DNA from: Candidatus Moraniibacteriota bacterium | GTDB taxonomy: Bacteria > Patescibacteriota > Minisyncoccia > Moranbacterales > UBA9337 | Assembly: GCA_003510795.1 (NCBI GenBank) | Contig: DOKP01000064.1 | Span: 28,157-43,104, forward strand | DNA length: 14,948 nt | Reading direction: 5' to 3' | Part shown: in pieces, positions 1-7,212 of the stretch | Layout: each line of letters starts with the position of its first letter | Position numbering within the stretch: the first letter of the stretch is position 1 | Translations under genes and position numbers: made by a program | Notes under the pieces: model-generated | What the model was told of the DNA's origin: nothing | Seen by the model: only the letters and a program-made list of their open reading frames with translations | Database searches by the model: none

Positions 1-1
1 C

Positions 2-62
2 AGTCATCAAGTCAAAAGTCATCTAACCACACCTTTGACCGATGACAGTTGCCCTGATGACT
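2..62. repeat. Nested inverted repeat at window start
   Basis: GTCATC occurs at 3-8 and 18-23, and its complement GATGAC at 41-46 and 56-61. The two left copies and the two right copies are each offset by 15 bases. The outer arms AGTCATCA (2-9) and TGATGACT (55-62) pair over 8 bp and the inner arms over 6 bp, leaving symmetric 8-base internal loops. AAATAATTTTTT follows on the + strand, so it may be the terminator of a + strand gene that lies outside the window. I do not recognise it as SRP RNA or tmRNA. Confidence 0.45.
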
Positions 63-75
63 AAATAATTTTTTC

Positions 76-103
76 TTGAAATAATCAGCAGTAATGTTAT
101 AAT
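76..103 (+). promoter_or_regulatory. Predicted sigma70-type promoter of the ybaB-like gene
   Basis: TTGAAA (76-81) and TATAAT (98-103) are separated by 16 bases, with a TG extended -10 dinucleotide at 95-96. Transcription would start near 110, about 24 bases before the ATG at 134. Confidence 0.6.
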
Positions 104-133
104 CAAACTACTGTAAATTTTAAGAGAAAAAAT

Positions 134-388
134 ATGCTAGACAAAATGAAACAACTTTATCAAATGAAAAAAATGCTCGATAGCATTACTTCGACTGAAG
201 ATTACAAGGGTATTAAGGTTACTATCAATGGCGCGATGAAAGTTCTGAGCGTTCAAATCAGCGACCAGGCTCGTACTTCCAATGACTTGGAAAAAAATAT
301 CCTCAAATCCATCAATAATGCCATGGGCAGTGTCCAAAAAAAAATGCAAAAAGAAATGAAATCCGGAGACCTAAAAATGCCCTTCTAA
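134..388 (+). CDS. YbaB/EbfC family nucleoid-associated protein
   Basis: Small DNA-binding protein of the YbaB/EbfC family, whose members form dimers, bind DNA and associate with the nucleoid; in many bacteria the gene sits beside dnaX and recR. The 84 residues show the family pattern: an N-terminal basic helix (about 1-20), a central strand pair around VTINGAMKVLSVQI (29-42), a long C-terminal helix and the typical ending LKMPF. It is shorter than the usual 100-110 residues because the N-terminal helix is reduced. The start has only a weak purine-rich stretch (AAGAGAAAAAA) as ribosome site. Neither dnaX nor recR is visible here; the next gene downstream encodes an unrelated cell-wall protein and has its own promoter. 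The family call is firm; the exact role in this organism is inferred. Confidence 0.88.
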   Translation: MLDKMKQLYQMKKMLDSITSTEDYKGIKVTINGAMKVLSVQISDQARTSNDLEKNILKSINNAMGSVQKKMQKEMKSGDLKMPF

Positions 389-457
389 GCTTAAAAATAT
401 TTTTTATTGATTATGTTTTTCTATATGTCTAAAATAGGTTACCAAGTAATCTGTTTT

Positions 458-485
458 TTGACATATTTTTTGCACTTTATATATC
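458..485 (+). promoter_or_regulatory. Predicted promoter for the G5/RlpA-like gene
   Basis: TTGACA (458-463) is followed after 16 bases by TATATC (480-485). Transcription would begin near 492, giving a roughly 90-base AT-rich leader before the ATG at 582. The -10 box is imperfect. Confidence 0.45.
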
Positions 486-581
486 GTGCCATTCATACAA
501 TTCAAAATGCAAACTTTCGGCTGTTAACTATGCGCCCTAGACCTATGCAAAAGCTTTTAAATCTATTAAATAGCTAAAATA

Positions 582-1547
582 ATGGTTGAACACAACAATA
601 AAAAATCAAAACTTAAATATATTTTTTTGCTCCTAATAATTTTGGGTGGTTTTTATATCGGCAAAATTTTATTTTTTAAAGACAATAGAATATTGGGAAT
701 CATTGCGGGAGAAAAAAATATCATACTAGATGACAACGGTTTTAAACACAATTTTAAAACAAACTCAAAAACAGTCGCTGATTTTTTAGACACTCAAAAA
801 ATAGTTTTAAACGAAAAAGATTTAATTTTTCCCGATATGTCTACTGTTATTTATCCAGGAAGTATACTAGAAGTTCAAAGAGCTAAAAAATTGATTATTT
901 CCGTTGATAAAGAAAAAAAAGAAATTTATGGATTTAAAAACACCATAGGAGAAATAATTCTTGAAAATAATTTAGATATTAAAGAAGAAGATATTGTAAA
1001 GCCCGAGAGAAAAACAATTGCTTACAATAATGAAGAAATAAAAATAACAAGAATGAAGATTAAAGAAGAGGTTGTCAAAAAAGATATTGATTTTAAAACT
1101 ATCGAAAAAGAAGATGATAAATTAAGCTGGCGTACAAAAAAAACAGAAGTAGCTGGAGAGAAAGGGATTAAAGAAATTCGTTATGAGGTCGCCTATCATG
1201 ACGGCAAGGAGATTAACCGCAAAATCAAAGAAACTGTCGTAACCAAAGAACCGGTTGATAAGGTGGTAACTCAAGGAACCTATGTAAAATTAGGGAAATC
1301 CCACACTGGGCTAGCCAGTTGGTACGCTCACACTGGTACAATGGCCGCTGCCAATCCTTGGCTACCGATGGGAAGCTACGTAAAAGTTACCAACAAAGAC
1401 AACGGAAAATCCGTGATTGTAAAAATCAATGATCGCGGTCCCTTTGGGCCCAATCGAATAATTGACTTGGATAAAGTAGCTTTCGAAAAAATCGCCTCTT
1501 TGGGACAAGGTGTGGTCAATGTGAAAATGGAAGAAATCTCAAATTAA
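582..1547 (+). CDS. Membrane-anchored DUF348-G5-RlpA-like (DPBB) cell-wall protein
   Basis: Predicted surface protein of 321 residues acting on or binding peptidoglycan. Residues 12-32 form one hydrophobic segment after a basic N-terminus, an uncleaved anchor or signal. Two DUF348 (ubiquitin-like) repeats follow at about 38-100 and 102-157, then a G5 domain at about 159-233. The C-terminal 240-321 is an RlpA-like double-psi beta-barrel, recognised by GLASWY (243-248), LPMGSYVKVTN, the NDRGPF motif (283-288) and RIIDLDKVA. The order resembles YabE and resuscitation-promoting factors, with an RlpA-type barrel in place of the usual 3D or lysozyme-like domain. In RlpA the barrel cleaves naked glycan strands; whether this one is catalytic cannot be told from sequence. 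The start lacks a clear Shine-Dalgarno. The gene ends two bases before the stop of the convergent neighbour, with no terminator between them. Confidence 0.85.
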   Translation: MVEHNNKKSKLKYIFLLLIILGGFYIGKILFFKDNRILGIIAGEKNIILDDNGFKHNFKTNSKTVADFLDTQKIVLNEKDLIFPDMSTVIYPGSILEVQRAKKLIISVDKEKKEIYGFKNTIGEIILENNLDIKEEDIVKPERKTIAYNNEEIKITRMKIKEEVVKKDIDFKTIEKEDDKLSWRTKKTEVAGEKGIKEIRYEVAYHDGKEINRKIKETVVTKEPVDKVVTQGTYVKLGKSHTGLASWYAHTGTMAAANPWLPMGSYVKVTNKDNGKSVIVKINDRGPFGPNRIIDLDKVAFEKIASLGQGVVNVKMEEISN

Positions 1548-1549
1548 AT

Positions 1550-2989
1550 TTAAAAAAATCCAAAAATTTTATCATCTTGCGACAAATATACTTCTTTGAG
1601 GACCCAGCCCCATAAACTAAATTTATTTCCCTTATTTTCGATAAATTTAACCGTACTTTCTCGCTTTCCTTTCAAGATTGAGATTTGATTATCCGCATCT
1701 TTTAACATATTTTCATCCACGATAAGCCCCCTTTTCTCTTCTATCTCCTCAATCTTTTGATCATAGAAATACAAATTATCTTTCAACTCTTTTATTTTTT
1801 TATAATCTTCGCCCATAAAAAATATAAGCGCACTACTTCTGCCTTCAATTATTTTTTTATTTTCATCTTGACTTTGGTGAAATTTTTCCACCTCTTCAAA
1901 AATAGTATTGATATTATTTTTTTCTTCTTGATCTTTTTGGGCAGTCCTGTTTTCTTCTTCCTGTTGAACTTTAATTTCTTCTAATTCCACTTTTTCTTCT
2001 ACGGAGATAGTTTTAGTTTTTTCTTTTGCTTCTAGGGCTAATTTTTCAGCTTCCCGATCTTCTTTAGTCTTAGTCGCATCAGCTATCTTATCTTCATCAA
2101 ATTTACAAGCTGAAGAAAAATCTTTCTTTTTATTATCAATTATCTTATTAGATGTCAGATCCATTGAATCAGCCCAATATCCTTTCGGCCTGCCATCAGC
2201 CCCACTGGGAGCCTTGCAATCCAAGCCAAAATTGCTATTTCCAGTAATAACGTTACTTTTGATATTTACATCCCCTTTTTTATCTGTATCGCTATAAAAT
2301 TGAGCCGCAATACCACTAGCTTTATTTTTCTTTATACTATTATTAACAATGCTAAGTTCTGCTTTTCCTAAAATAACCTCAATTCCGCTTTCGCCATTAT
2401 CATAAATTTCATTATTGTTAATTGAACCATTCACATTGGCCCGGATATCCAAGCCTTCTTCTTTATTGCTATAAACTTTGCAATTAATTATTTTAATATC
2501 TTTGCCGTACTGGATATACATCCCTTTTCTGTTTCCAGAGATCGCCACATCATCAGCGGTTAACTTTCCACCTCCCGTAGTTGTTATTCCGATATTAGAA
2601 TTTTTAATTCTTGCATTCTCAATGTCTGCGTCTGCTCCATTTGAGACCGCTATGCCTCCAGTTAAAACAGTTAATTTACTAATTTCGGATCCGTCGTCCA
2701 TTGTAACCTTCCCCTTGACAATAGTGCTATCCTTACTATTTCCTCTTAATTTAACGCCTTTTTTTAAAGTTACGTCTTCTTCATAAGTGCCCTTGGCAAG
2801 TTTAATTTCACCGCAATCGTCATTAACGGCTTTGGATATTTTTTTATAAGGATCTCCACTACTTCCGTCTCCGTCATCTTCGACACTTTTATCCACATAG
2901 CAAATGCTAGCTGCCCGCACAAAAACAGGAGATAAGAAAATCCCCCCAACAATTAATCCGATTGCTAGATAAGTATAAGATTTTTTCAT
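1550..2989 (-). CDS. Secreted right-handed beta-helix protein with coiled-coil C-terminus
   Basis: Protein of 479 residues with a signal peptide: basic MKKS, hydrophobic 8-24, and a likely signal peptidase cleavage after VRA (about residue 26). After a short Asp/Gly-rich stretch, residues 60-290 repeat the pattern of pectate-lyase/NosD-like parallel beta-helices (DUF1565-like start, then repeated N-x-I/V-x-x-N turns such as NNNEIYDNGESGIEV). Residues about 300-450 are Glu/Lys-rich and helical, a probable coiled coil, and the last 25 are aromatic-rich. Five cysteines (30, 59, 170, 258, 295) lie within the exported beta-helix part and could form disulfides. No catalytic set of a polysaccharide lyase is evident, so a binding or adhesive surface role is as likely as an enzymatic one. 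No convincing ribosome site or promoter was found upstream. Confidence 0.75.
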   Translation of the reverse strand: MKKSYTYLAIGLIVGGIFLSPVFVRAASICYVDKSVEDDGDGSSGDPYKKISKAVNDDCGEIKLAKGTYEEDVTLKKGVKLRGNSKDSTIVKGKVTMDDGSEISKLTVLTGGIAVSNGADADIENARIKNSNIGITTTGGGKLTADDVAISGNRKGMYIQYGKDIKIINCKVYSNKEEGLDIRANVNGSINNNEIYDNGESGIEVILGKAELSIVNNSIKKNKASGIAAQFYSDTDKKGDVNIKSNVITGNSNFGLDCKAPSGADGRPKGYWADSMDLTSNKIIDNKKKDFSSACKFDEDKIADATKTKEDREAEKLALEAKEKTKTISVEEKVELEEIKVQQEEENRTAQKDQEEKNNINTIFEEVEKFHQSQDENKKIIEGRSSALIFFMGEDYKKIKELKDNLYFYDQKIEEIEEKRGLIVDENMLKDADNQISILKGKRESTVKFIENKGNKFSLWGWVLKEVYLSQDDKIFGFF

Positions 2990-3102
2990 TATTATAATAA
3001 TAACACTTTCTAAAATAATTTCAAATTCTAAATTTTAAATTTTAAATCAATTTCCAAATAATTAAATGACAAAATATCTTCTATATCATTAAAACATTTA
3101 GG

Positions 3103-3147
3103 AAATTAAAAATTTAGATTTTATTTTAAATTTGAAATTTTTAATTT
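3103..3147. repeat. AT-only 13-bp perfect inverted repeat at the uvrA 3' end
   Basis: AAATTAAAAATTT (3103-3115) and AAATTTTTAATTT (3135-3147) are exact complements around a 19-base spacer and begin one base after the uvrA stop. It could fold in the uvrA transcript and act as a weak terminator, but the stem has no G or C. AT-only sequence makes chance symmetry easier. Confidence 0.35.
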
Positions 3148-3148
3148 A

Positions 3149-5983
3149 TCATTTAAGCCCCAAGGCTTTTCGTAGGTATTTCCCTGTATAACTCTCTTTA
3201 TGCCATTTGGCCACTTCTTCAGGCGTACCGGTTACGATAACTTTTCCTCCGCCATCTCCACCCTCCGGACCCAGATCAATAATCCAATCCGCTGATTTTA
3301 TCATGTCCATATTATGTTCAATCACAATCACCGTATTGCCAGCATCCACCAGTCTATTCAAAATGTCTAATAACTTTTTAATATCTTCAAAATGAAGTCC
3401 GGTTGTGGGTTCATCTAAAATATAAATGTTGTGCCCGCTGGAGCGACGCGAAAGTTCGGTGGCTAATTTTACTCGCTGAGCCTCACCGCCGCTCAGCGTG
3501 GTAGCACTTTGCCCCAATTCAATGTAGCCCAATCCCACTTCATCCAAGACTCGAAGCTTATCAGAAATAAGAGTAAAATTTCCAAAAAATTCCAATGCTT
3601 CACTCACTGTCATAGCCAACACCTCAGAAATATTTTTACCCTTATATTTCACTTCTAAGGTTTCGCGATTATAACGCTTGCCTTTGCAAACATCACAGGG
3701 TAAATAAACATCTGGCATAAACTGCATCTCAATTTTAAGAAATCCTTCGCCTTTACAATTATCGCAGCGCCCCCCGCTAACATTAAAAGAAAATCTCCCC
3801 GGATTATATCCGCGCGCTTTAGCGTCTTTAGTGGTAGCAAATAAATCACGAATAAAAGTAAACAGTCCCGTATAAGTCGCTGGGTTAGAGCGTGGAGTGC
3901 GTCCGATAGGCGCTTGATCCACCATAATAATTTTATCAATATTGTGCACACCAATTAATTCTTGATGGGCGCCTGGAATTTCAAGAGTTTTATGCAGTTT
4001 ATTAGACAAAGCTTTATAAAAAGTATCTTTAACCAAGGTGGACTTGCCACTTCCAGACACACCCGTCACGCAAGTAAAGGTATTCAGGGGAAAATCCACA
4101 TTAATATTTTTTAAGTTATTTTCGCGCGCGCCTTTTAAAGTAATGACTTTTTTATTAAAAGCTTTTCTCCGCAAATGAGGGATTTCAATTTTCATCGTTC
4201 CATTTAAATATTGAGCGGTAATTGAACGCTTATTTTTCATCACCTCTTCGGGAGTGCCAGCGGCGACAATTTCCCCGCCATGTTTGCCAGCTCCTGGTCC
4301 AATATCCACTAGATAATCTGCACCTCGCATCGTTTCTTCGTCATGTTCAATGGCAATCACGGTGTTACCTAATCTTTTTAGATTTTTTAAAGTTTCCAAA
4401 AGCTTAGCATTATCCCGAGCATGAAGTCCAATTGACGGCTCGTCTAAAATATAAAGCACCCCCACCAATTGTGAACCAATTTGCGAAGCCAGTCTTATGC
4501 GTTGAGACTCACCACCACTCAGAGTCTTAGCTCCTCGAGACAGGGTAATGTAATTTAAGCCAACATCATTTAGGAAAGTTAAACGATTAATAATTTCTTG
4601 AATAATTCGACTAGCGATAAGTTCTTCAGTCGAAGTTAGTTTTAAATTTTTGAAAAAGTTTAATGCATCAAAAATATTCTCTCGAGAAATTTCATCAATA
4701 TTCTTCTTTCCTACCTTAACCAATAAAACTTCTTTTTTATAACGACTTCCTTTGCAAGTCGAGCATGGATTTTGACTCATGTATTTTTCAATATCATTTC
4801 TTACTGCTTCCGAAGTAGTTTTACGATATCGATCTTCCATCCAGCCCACTATCCCTTTCCAGGTCATGAAATACTCTCGCACTCCTGTGCGAAAATGATA
4901 TTTCACACTGATTAAATCCTGGTCTTCACTACCATAAAGCAAAATATCCAAATCACTTTTACTCAAATCTTTAAGCCTCTTATTTTCAGCGATGTGATAA
5001 TAATTCGTTACTGCGCGCATAATTGTTCCCAAGTAATTATTGGATTTATAACTCCAAGGCAAAATTCCTCCCTCTCCAATAGTTTTATTATCGTCCGGAA
5101 TAATTAATTTTTCATCCAGTTCTTTTTTAGTTCCCAATCCTTCACAAGCTTCGCAAGCCCCAAAAGGAGAGTTAAAAGAAAACAGTCGTGGCTCTAGCTC
5201 AGGAAATTCTATCTCGTGCTCAGGACAAGCCAGATTTTGATTAAAAGAATTTTCTTTCTTGCCGTTTTTGATGGTTACAATTCCAGCTGCAATCTTTAGA
5301 GAGCGCTCAATGTCTTCAAAAATTCGACTTAAATTTTCATCGTTTATTTTTAATTTATCAATTATAATATCAATGGTATGTTTTTTATAACGAGCTAACT
5401 TAATTTCTTTCCAATCAATTAATTTTACAACTTTTCCATTTACTCGGGCATTAGTGTATCCGCTTTTAAACATATTTTCCAAAAGAGTACTATATTCTCC
5501 TTTTCTACTCTTTACTACTGGAGCAATAATTTCTATCTCCTTGCCTGCGCCAATTTCAATCGCCCGGTCCACAATTTCATCAATCGACATTTTGCTGATC
5601 TCTCGACCACACTCTGGACAATGAGGAATCCCAATTTTAGCATACAGCAAGCGCAGATAATCATGAATTTCCGTAATTGTTCCCACGGTCGAACGAGGAT
5701 TACGCGAGACTGATTTTTGGTCAATTGATATCGCCGGGCTAAGGCCTTCAATATAATCCACATCCGGCTTATCCATTTGACCCAAAAATTGGCGGGCATA
5801 ACTGGAAAGACTTTCCAAATATCTTCTTTGTCCTTCGGCAAAAATAGTATCAAAAGCCAAAGTACTCTTGCCTGAGCCCGAGAGTCCCGTGAATACGGTT
5901 AATTTATTTCGAGGAATTTCCAGATCCACATTTTTCAAATTGTGTTCTCTGGCTCCCTTTACAAAAATTCTATCTTTCATCAT
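3149..5983 (-). CDS. uvrA: UvrABC excinuclease subunit A
   Basis: ATPase that scans DNA with UvrB for bulky lesions in nucleotide excision repair. All landmarks are present: Walker A GLSGSGKS near the N-terminus, a second Walker A GVSGSGKS in the second half, two ABC signatures (LSGGESQR and LSGGEAQR), two Walker B/D-loop blocks (YILDEPSIGLH and YILDEPTTGLH), a CPEH...CEAC zinc module and the C-terminal zinc finger CDNC-x19-CDVC. From this start it has 944 residues, normal for the family. The frame is open to an ATG at 6004, but family members begin close to the M-K-D-R-I-F-V-K-G-A-R-E block, so I prefer the ATG pair at 5978-5983. The upstream ATG is the only one preceded by a Shine-Dalgarno, and that lies inside a repeat, so the start is not settled. 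It is separated from uvrB by about 7 kb of accessory genes. Confidence 0.97.
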   Translation of the reverse strand: MMKDRIFVKGAREHNLKNVDLEIPRNKLTVFTGLSGSGKSTLAFDTIFAEGQRRYLESLSSYARQFLGQMDKPDVDYIEGLSPAISIDQKSVSRNPRSTVGTITEIHDYLRLLYAKIGIPHCPECGREISKMSIDEIVDRAIEIGAGKEIEIIAPVVKSRKGEYSTLLENMFKSGYTNARVNGKVVKLIDWKEIKLARYKKHTIDIIIDKLKINDENLSRIFEDIERSLKIAAGIVTIKNGKKENSFNQNLACPEHEIEFPELEPRLFSFNSPFGACEACEGLGTKKELDEKLIIPDDNKTIGEGGILPWSYKSNNYLGTIMRAVTNYYHIAENKRLKDLSKSDLDILLYGSEDQDLISVKYHFRTGVREYFMTWKGIVGWMEDRYRKTTSEAVRNDIEKYMSQNPCSTCKGSRYKKEVLLVKVGKKNIDEISRENIFDALNFFKNLKLTSTEELIASRIIQEIINRLTFLNDVGLNYITLSRGAKTLSGGESQRIRLASQIGSQLVGVLYILDEPSIGLHARDNAKLLETLKNLKRLGNTVIAIEHDEETMRGADYLVDIGPGAGKHGGEIVAAGTPEEVMKNKRSITAQYLNGTMKIEIPHLRRKAFNKKVITLKGARENNLKNINVDFPLNTFTCVTGVSGSGKSTLVKDTFYKALSNKLHKTLEIPGAHQELIGVHNIDKIIMVDQAPIGRTPRSNPATYTGLFTFIRDLFATTKDAKARGYNPGRFSFNVSGGRCDNCKGEGFLKIEMQFMPDVYLPCDVCKGKRYNRETLEVKYKGKNISEVLAMTVSEALEFFGNFTLISDKLRVLDEVGLGYIELGQSATTLSGGEAQRVKLATELSRRSSGHNIYILDEPTTGLHFEDIKKLLDILNRLVDAGNTVIVIEHNMDMIKSADWIIDLGPEGGDGGGKVIVTGTPEEVAKWHKESYTGKYLRKALGLK

Positions 5984-6004
5984 ATATATAAATTTAACTA
6001 GCAT

Positions 6005-6056
6005 CCCCTCCTCCTCTCTGAGGGGGAGGTGCCCTAATGGGCGGAGGGGGTGGTTT
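6005..6056. repeat. GC-rich REP-like hairpin element in the uvrA leader
   Basis: A C/G-rich island in AT-rich DNA. CCTCCTCCTC (6007-6016) and GAGGGGGAGG (6020-6029) form a 10-bp hairpin with a 3-base loop; one pair is T-G on the + strand and A-C on the - strand. GCCC-TAAT-GGGC (6031-6042) is a second small hairpin, and GGAGGGGG (6043-6050) can pair instead with the first C-rich arm. A shorter relative is at 12788-12808. In the uvrA transcript the element supplies a Shine-Dalgarno-like AGGAGG upstream of the ATG at 6004. It resembles the C/G-rich dispersed repeats seen in many bacterial genomes. Confidence 0.6.
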
Positions 6057-6081
6057 CATAAACAAAAACCCGTCTACCTAT

Positions 6082-6108
6082 ATTATACCACTTCCACACA
6101 AATGTCAC
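6082..6108 (-). promoter_or_regulatory. Predicted uvrA promoter
   Basis: On the - strand a perfect TATAAT (6082-6087) is preceded by GTGACA (6103-6108) with a short 15-base spacer. Transcription would start near 6075, placing the GC-rich hairpin element inside the uvrA leader. The spacing is suboptimal. Confidence 0.45.
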
Positions 6109-6182
6109 GCCTTTTTTATGAATCATGAATTAAGTATTATGTACAAAAAAATCCAATATTCAATTTTTAATACCCGACCGTC

Positions 6183-6267
6183 TGTCATCTCGACTCGCCT
6201 CGTTGAAGCTACTGCGAAGCGGGCCAAATAAATTTCTGTACCCAGAAATTTATGTATGGAGAGATCT
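6183..6267 (+). repeat. Dispersed inverted-repeat element, copy 1
   Basis: It begins with TGTCATCTCGACT and ends with GTATGGAGAGATCT. Inside is a perfect 9-bp hairpin, AAATTTCTG-TACC-CAGAAATTT (6231-6252). A second copy with the same ends but a different interior lies in opposite orientation at 12551-12606. The ends resemble the widespread TGTCATTTCGAC...GGAGAAATCT short repeats of many bacterial genomes. No transposase is present, so it would be non-autonomous. Confidence 0.6.
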
Positions 6268-6299
6268 TGAGTTTAGAATTTTTAGCTTAATTTTCAAAA

Positions 6300-6342
6300 T
6301 AAAAAACCCTGATGACGAGTATAAAACTCTTTCCATCAGGGC
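6300..6342 (-). terminator. Intrinsic terminator ending the RiPP-like cassette
   Basis: On the - strand an 8-bp stem CCCTGATG/CATCAGGG (6334-6341 with 6307-6314) encloses an inner GAGT/ACTC stem with a 5-base loop, and is followed directly by TTTTTT. It lies 31 bases past the stop of the short frame at 6373. Its loop region is nearly identical to the terminator at 8937-8979. Confidence 0.85.
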
Positions 6343-6372
6343 AAGTATTAGATAAAATTTCTATTCTAAAAA

Positions 6373-6477
6373 TTATTCCCAGAATTTTTTATCAAGTGTG
6401 ATTACCACCTCCTCCTTAGGCCCTTCTCTTTTTTTTAAATAAGAAGTTTCAAAAACATTCCATTCTAAAACAGACAA
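6373..6477 (-). CDS. Overlapping 34-residue frame, or -1 frame C-terminus of the metallopeptidase
   Basis: A TTG at 6475-6477 opens a 34-codon frame that overlaps the last 13 bases of the metallopeptidase gene in the -1 frame and ends at TAA 6373-6375, just before the terminator. The product starts MSVLEWNVFETSYLKK and ends VVITLDKKFWE. It reads like real protein, is Lys/Glu-rich and has two Trp. Two readings are possible. It may be a translationally coupled small gene. Or it may be the true C-terminus of the peptidase, reached by a -1 shift at the slippery stretches T-TTT-TTG or A-AAA-AAT (or by a homopolymer error in the assembly), giving a 251-residue protein. It fills what would otherwise be an unexplained gap of about 120 bases before the terminator. 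There is no Shine-Dalgarno before the TTG. Function unknown. Confidence 0.45.
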   Translation of the reverse strand: MSVLEWNVFETSYLKKREGPKEEVVITLDKKFWE

Positions 6478-7127
6478 TTTTTTATCAAAAAATCAATATC
6501 TGGATTTTTATTCCATAATTTTAATAATTTATTATAAAGCGCTTGATGTTCAAAATATGGCTTTGCTTCCAATATATAATTTTTTCGCCACTCTTTTTGA
6601 TTTTGAATAATTACGTTAATTACTTCCGAAAAATCCCAAACTTTTTTACTGGACATTTTTTCAGATGAAAATTTATATTTTAAAAAAATATAATCATAAA
6701 ATATGATATGCAGAATTTCATGAGACAACACAAAAACCGCCTCGTTAACCCCATTTTTATAGGGAAATGTAATCAAACTCTTATCAAAAGATCTGCCATA
6801 TATAGGCCAAATTGAAGGATATGCGTTGATATTCCCCTGAGGATAAGCATCGCTTTTAAATAGTCTTATTATTTCTTTATCAAAAAAATCTTGTTTTAAG
6901 TTCCAACTATCTTCTACTTTTTTAATATTTTTTTCAATATTGTCCGAATCCCTCTCGTAAACTCTATTAACAAAGTAAAACACCTGTTCTCTATCTATAT
7001 AAAAATTGTCTTTATCAATAAATTTAGATAAAGTTTCCTTATTATTTTTAGACTGTTTGATATATTCAAAAAATAAATTTATGTCTATATTTTTAGATAT
7101 TTTAAATTGTAAATATTTTTTTTCCAA
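6465..7127 (-). CDS. Putative HExxH zinc metallopeptidase of the peptide cassette
   Basis: Protein of 220 residues with a zinc-protease signature S-HEILH (HExxH at 136-140) inside a hydrophobic helix, followed 28 residues after the second His by WDFSEVIN, whose Glu168 is a good candidate third ligand (gluzincin pattern). No signal peptide or clear membrane segment is seen, so it is probably cytoplasmic. I cannot place it in a named family. It follows the Cys-rich peptide gene on the same strand, so removal of the leader from the modified peptide is the natural hypothesis. The only plausible start is a TTG (7125-7127) without a Shine-Dalgarno, which suggests weak translation. The gene is very AT-rich, and its stop falls in a short overlap with another frame (6373-6477), so the annotated C-terminus may be wrong. 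Confidence 0.7.
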   Translation of the reverse strand: MEKKYLQFKISKNIDINLFFEYIKQSKNNKETLSKFIDKDNFYIDREQVFYFVNRVYERDSDNIEKNIKKVEDSWNLKQDFFDKEIIRLFKSDAYPQGNINAYPSIWPIYGRSFDKSLITFPYKNGVNEAVFVLSHEILHIIFYDYIFLKYKFSSEKMSSKKVWDFSEVINVIIQNQKEWRKNYILEAKPYFEHQALYNKLLKLWNKNPDIDFLIKNCLF

Positions 7128-7159
7128 GTTTGTATATGAGTTAAATAATTAAATTAAGA

Positions 7160-7190
7160 GAGGGTGAATGCAAGATTGCAATTCACCCCC
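7160..7190 (-). terminator. Hairpin between peptide gene and metallopeptidase (partial terminator)
   Basis: On the - strand GGGTGAAT (7181-7188) pairs with ATTCACCC (7162-7169). The stem extends outward by a G-U and a G-C pair and inward by TTGC/GCAA with one bulge. CTCTTAATTTAATTATTT follows, a weak T-rich tract. Its place, 22 bases after the peptide stop and 33 before the peptidase start, fits an attenuating terminator or a 3' stabilising hairpin. Confidence 0.65.
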
Positions 7191-7212
7191 AGAAAAAGGA
7201 AAATTCGGGATT

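Noticed and set aside
2990..3030. Leaderless promoter TTGAAA-16-TATTAT for the beta-helix gene
   Set aside because: Transcription would start inside or after the ATG; the match is likely due to AT-rich composition.
6373..6408. An 11-codon GTG frame (MVITLDKKFWE) directly behind AAGGAGGAGG
   Set aside because: The GTG abuts the purine stretch with no spacer, and the same bases read as P-K-E-E-V within the longer frame 6373-6477, so the purine run is more simply coding sequence.
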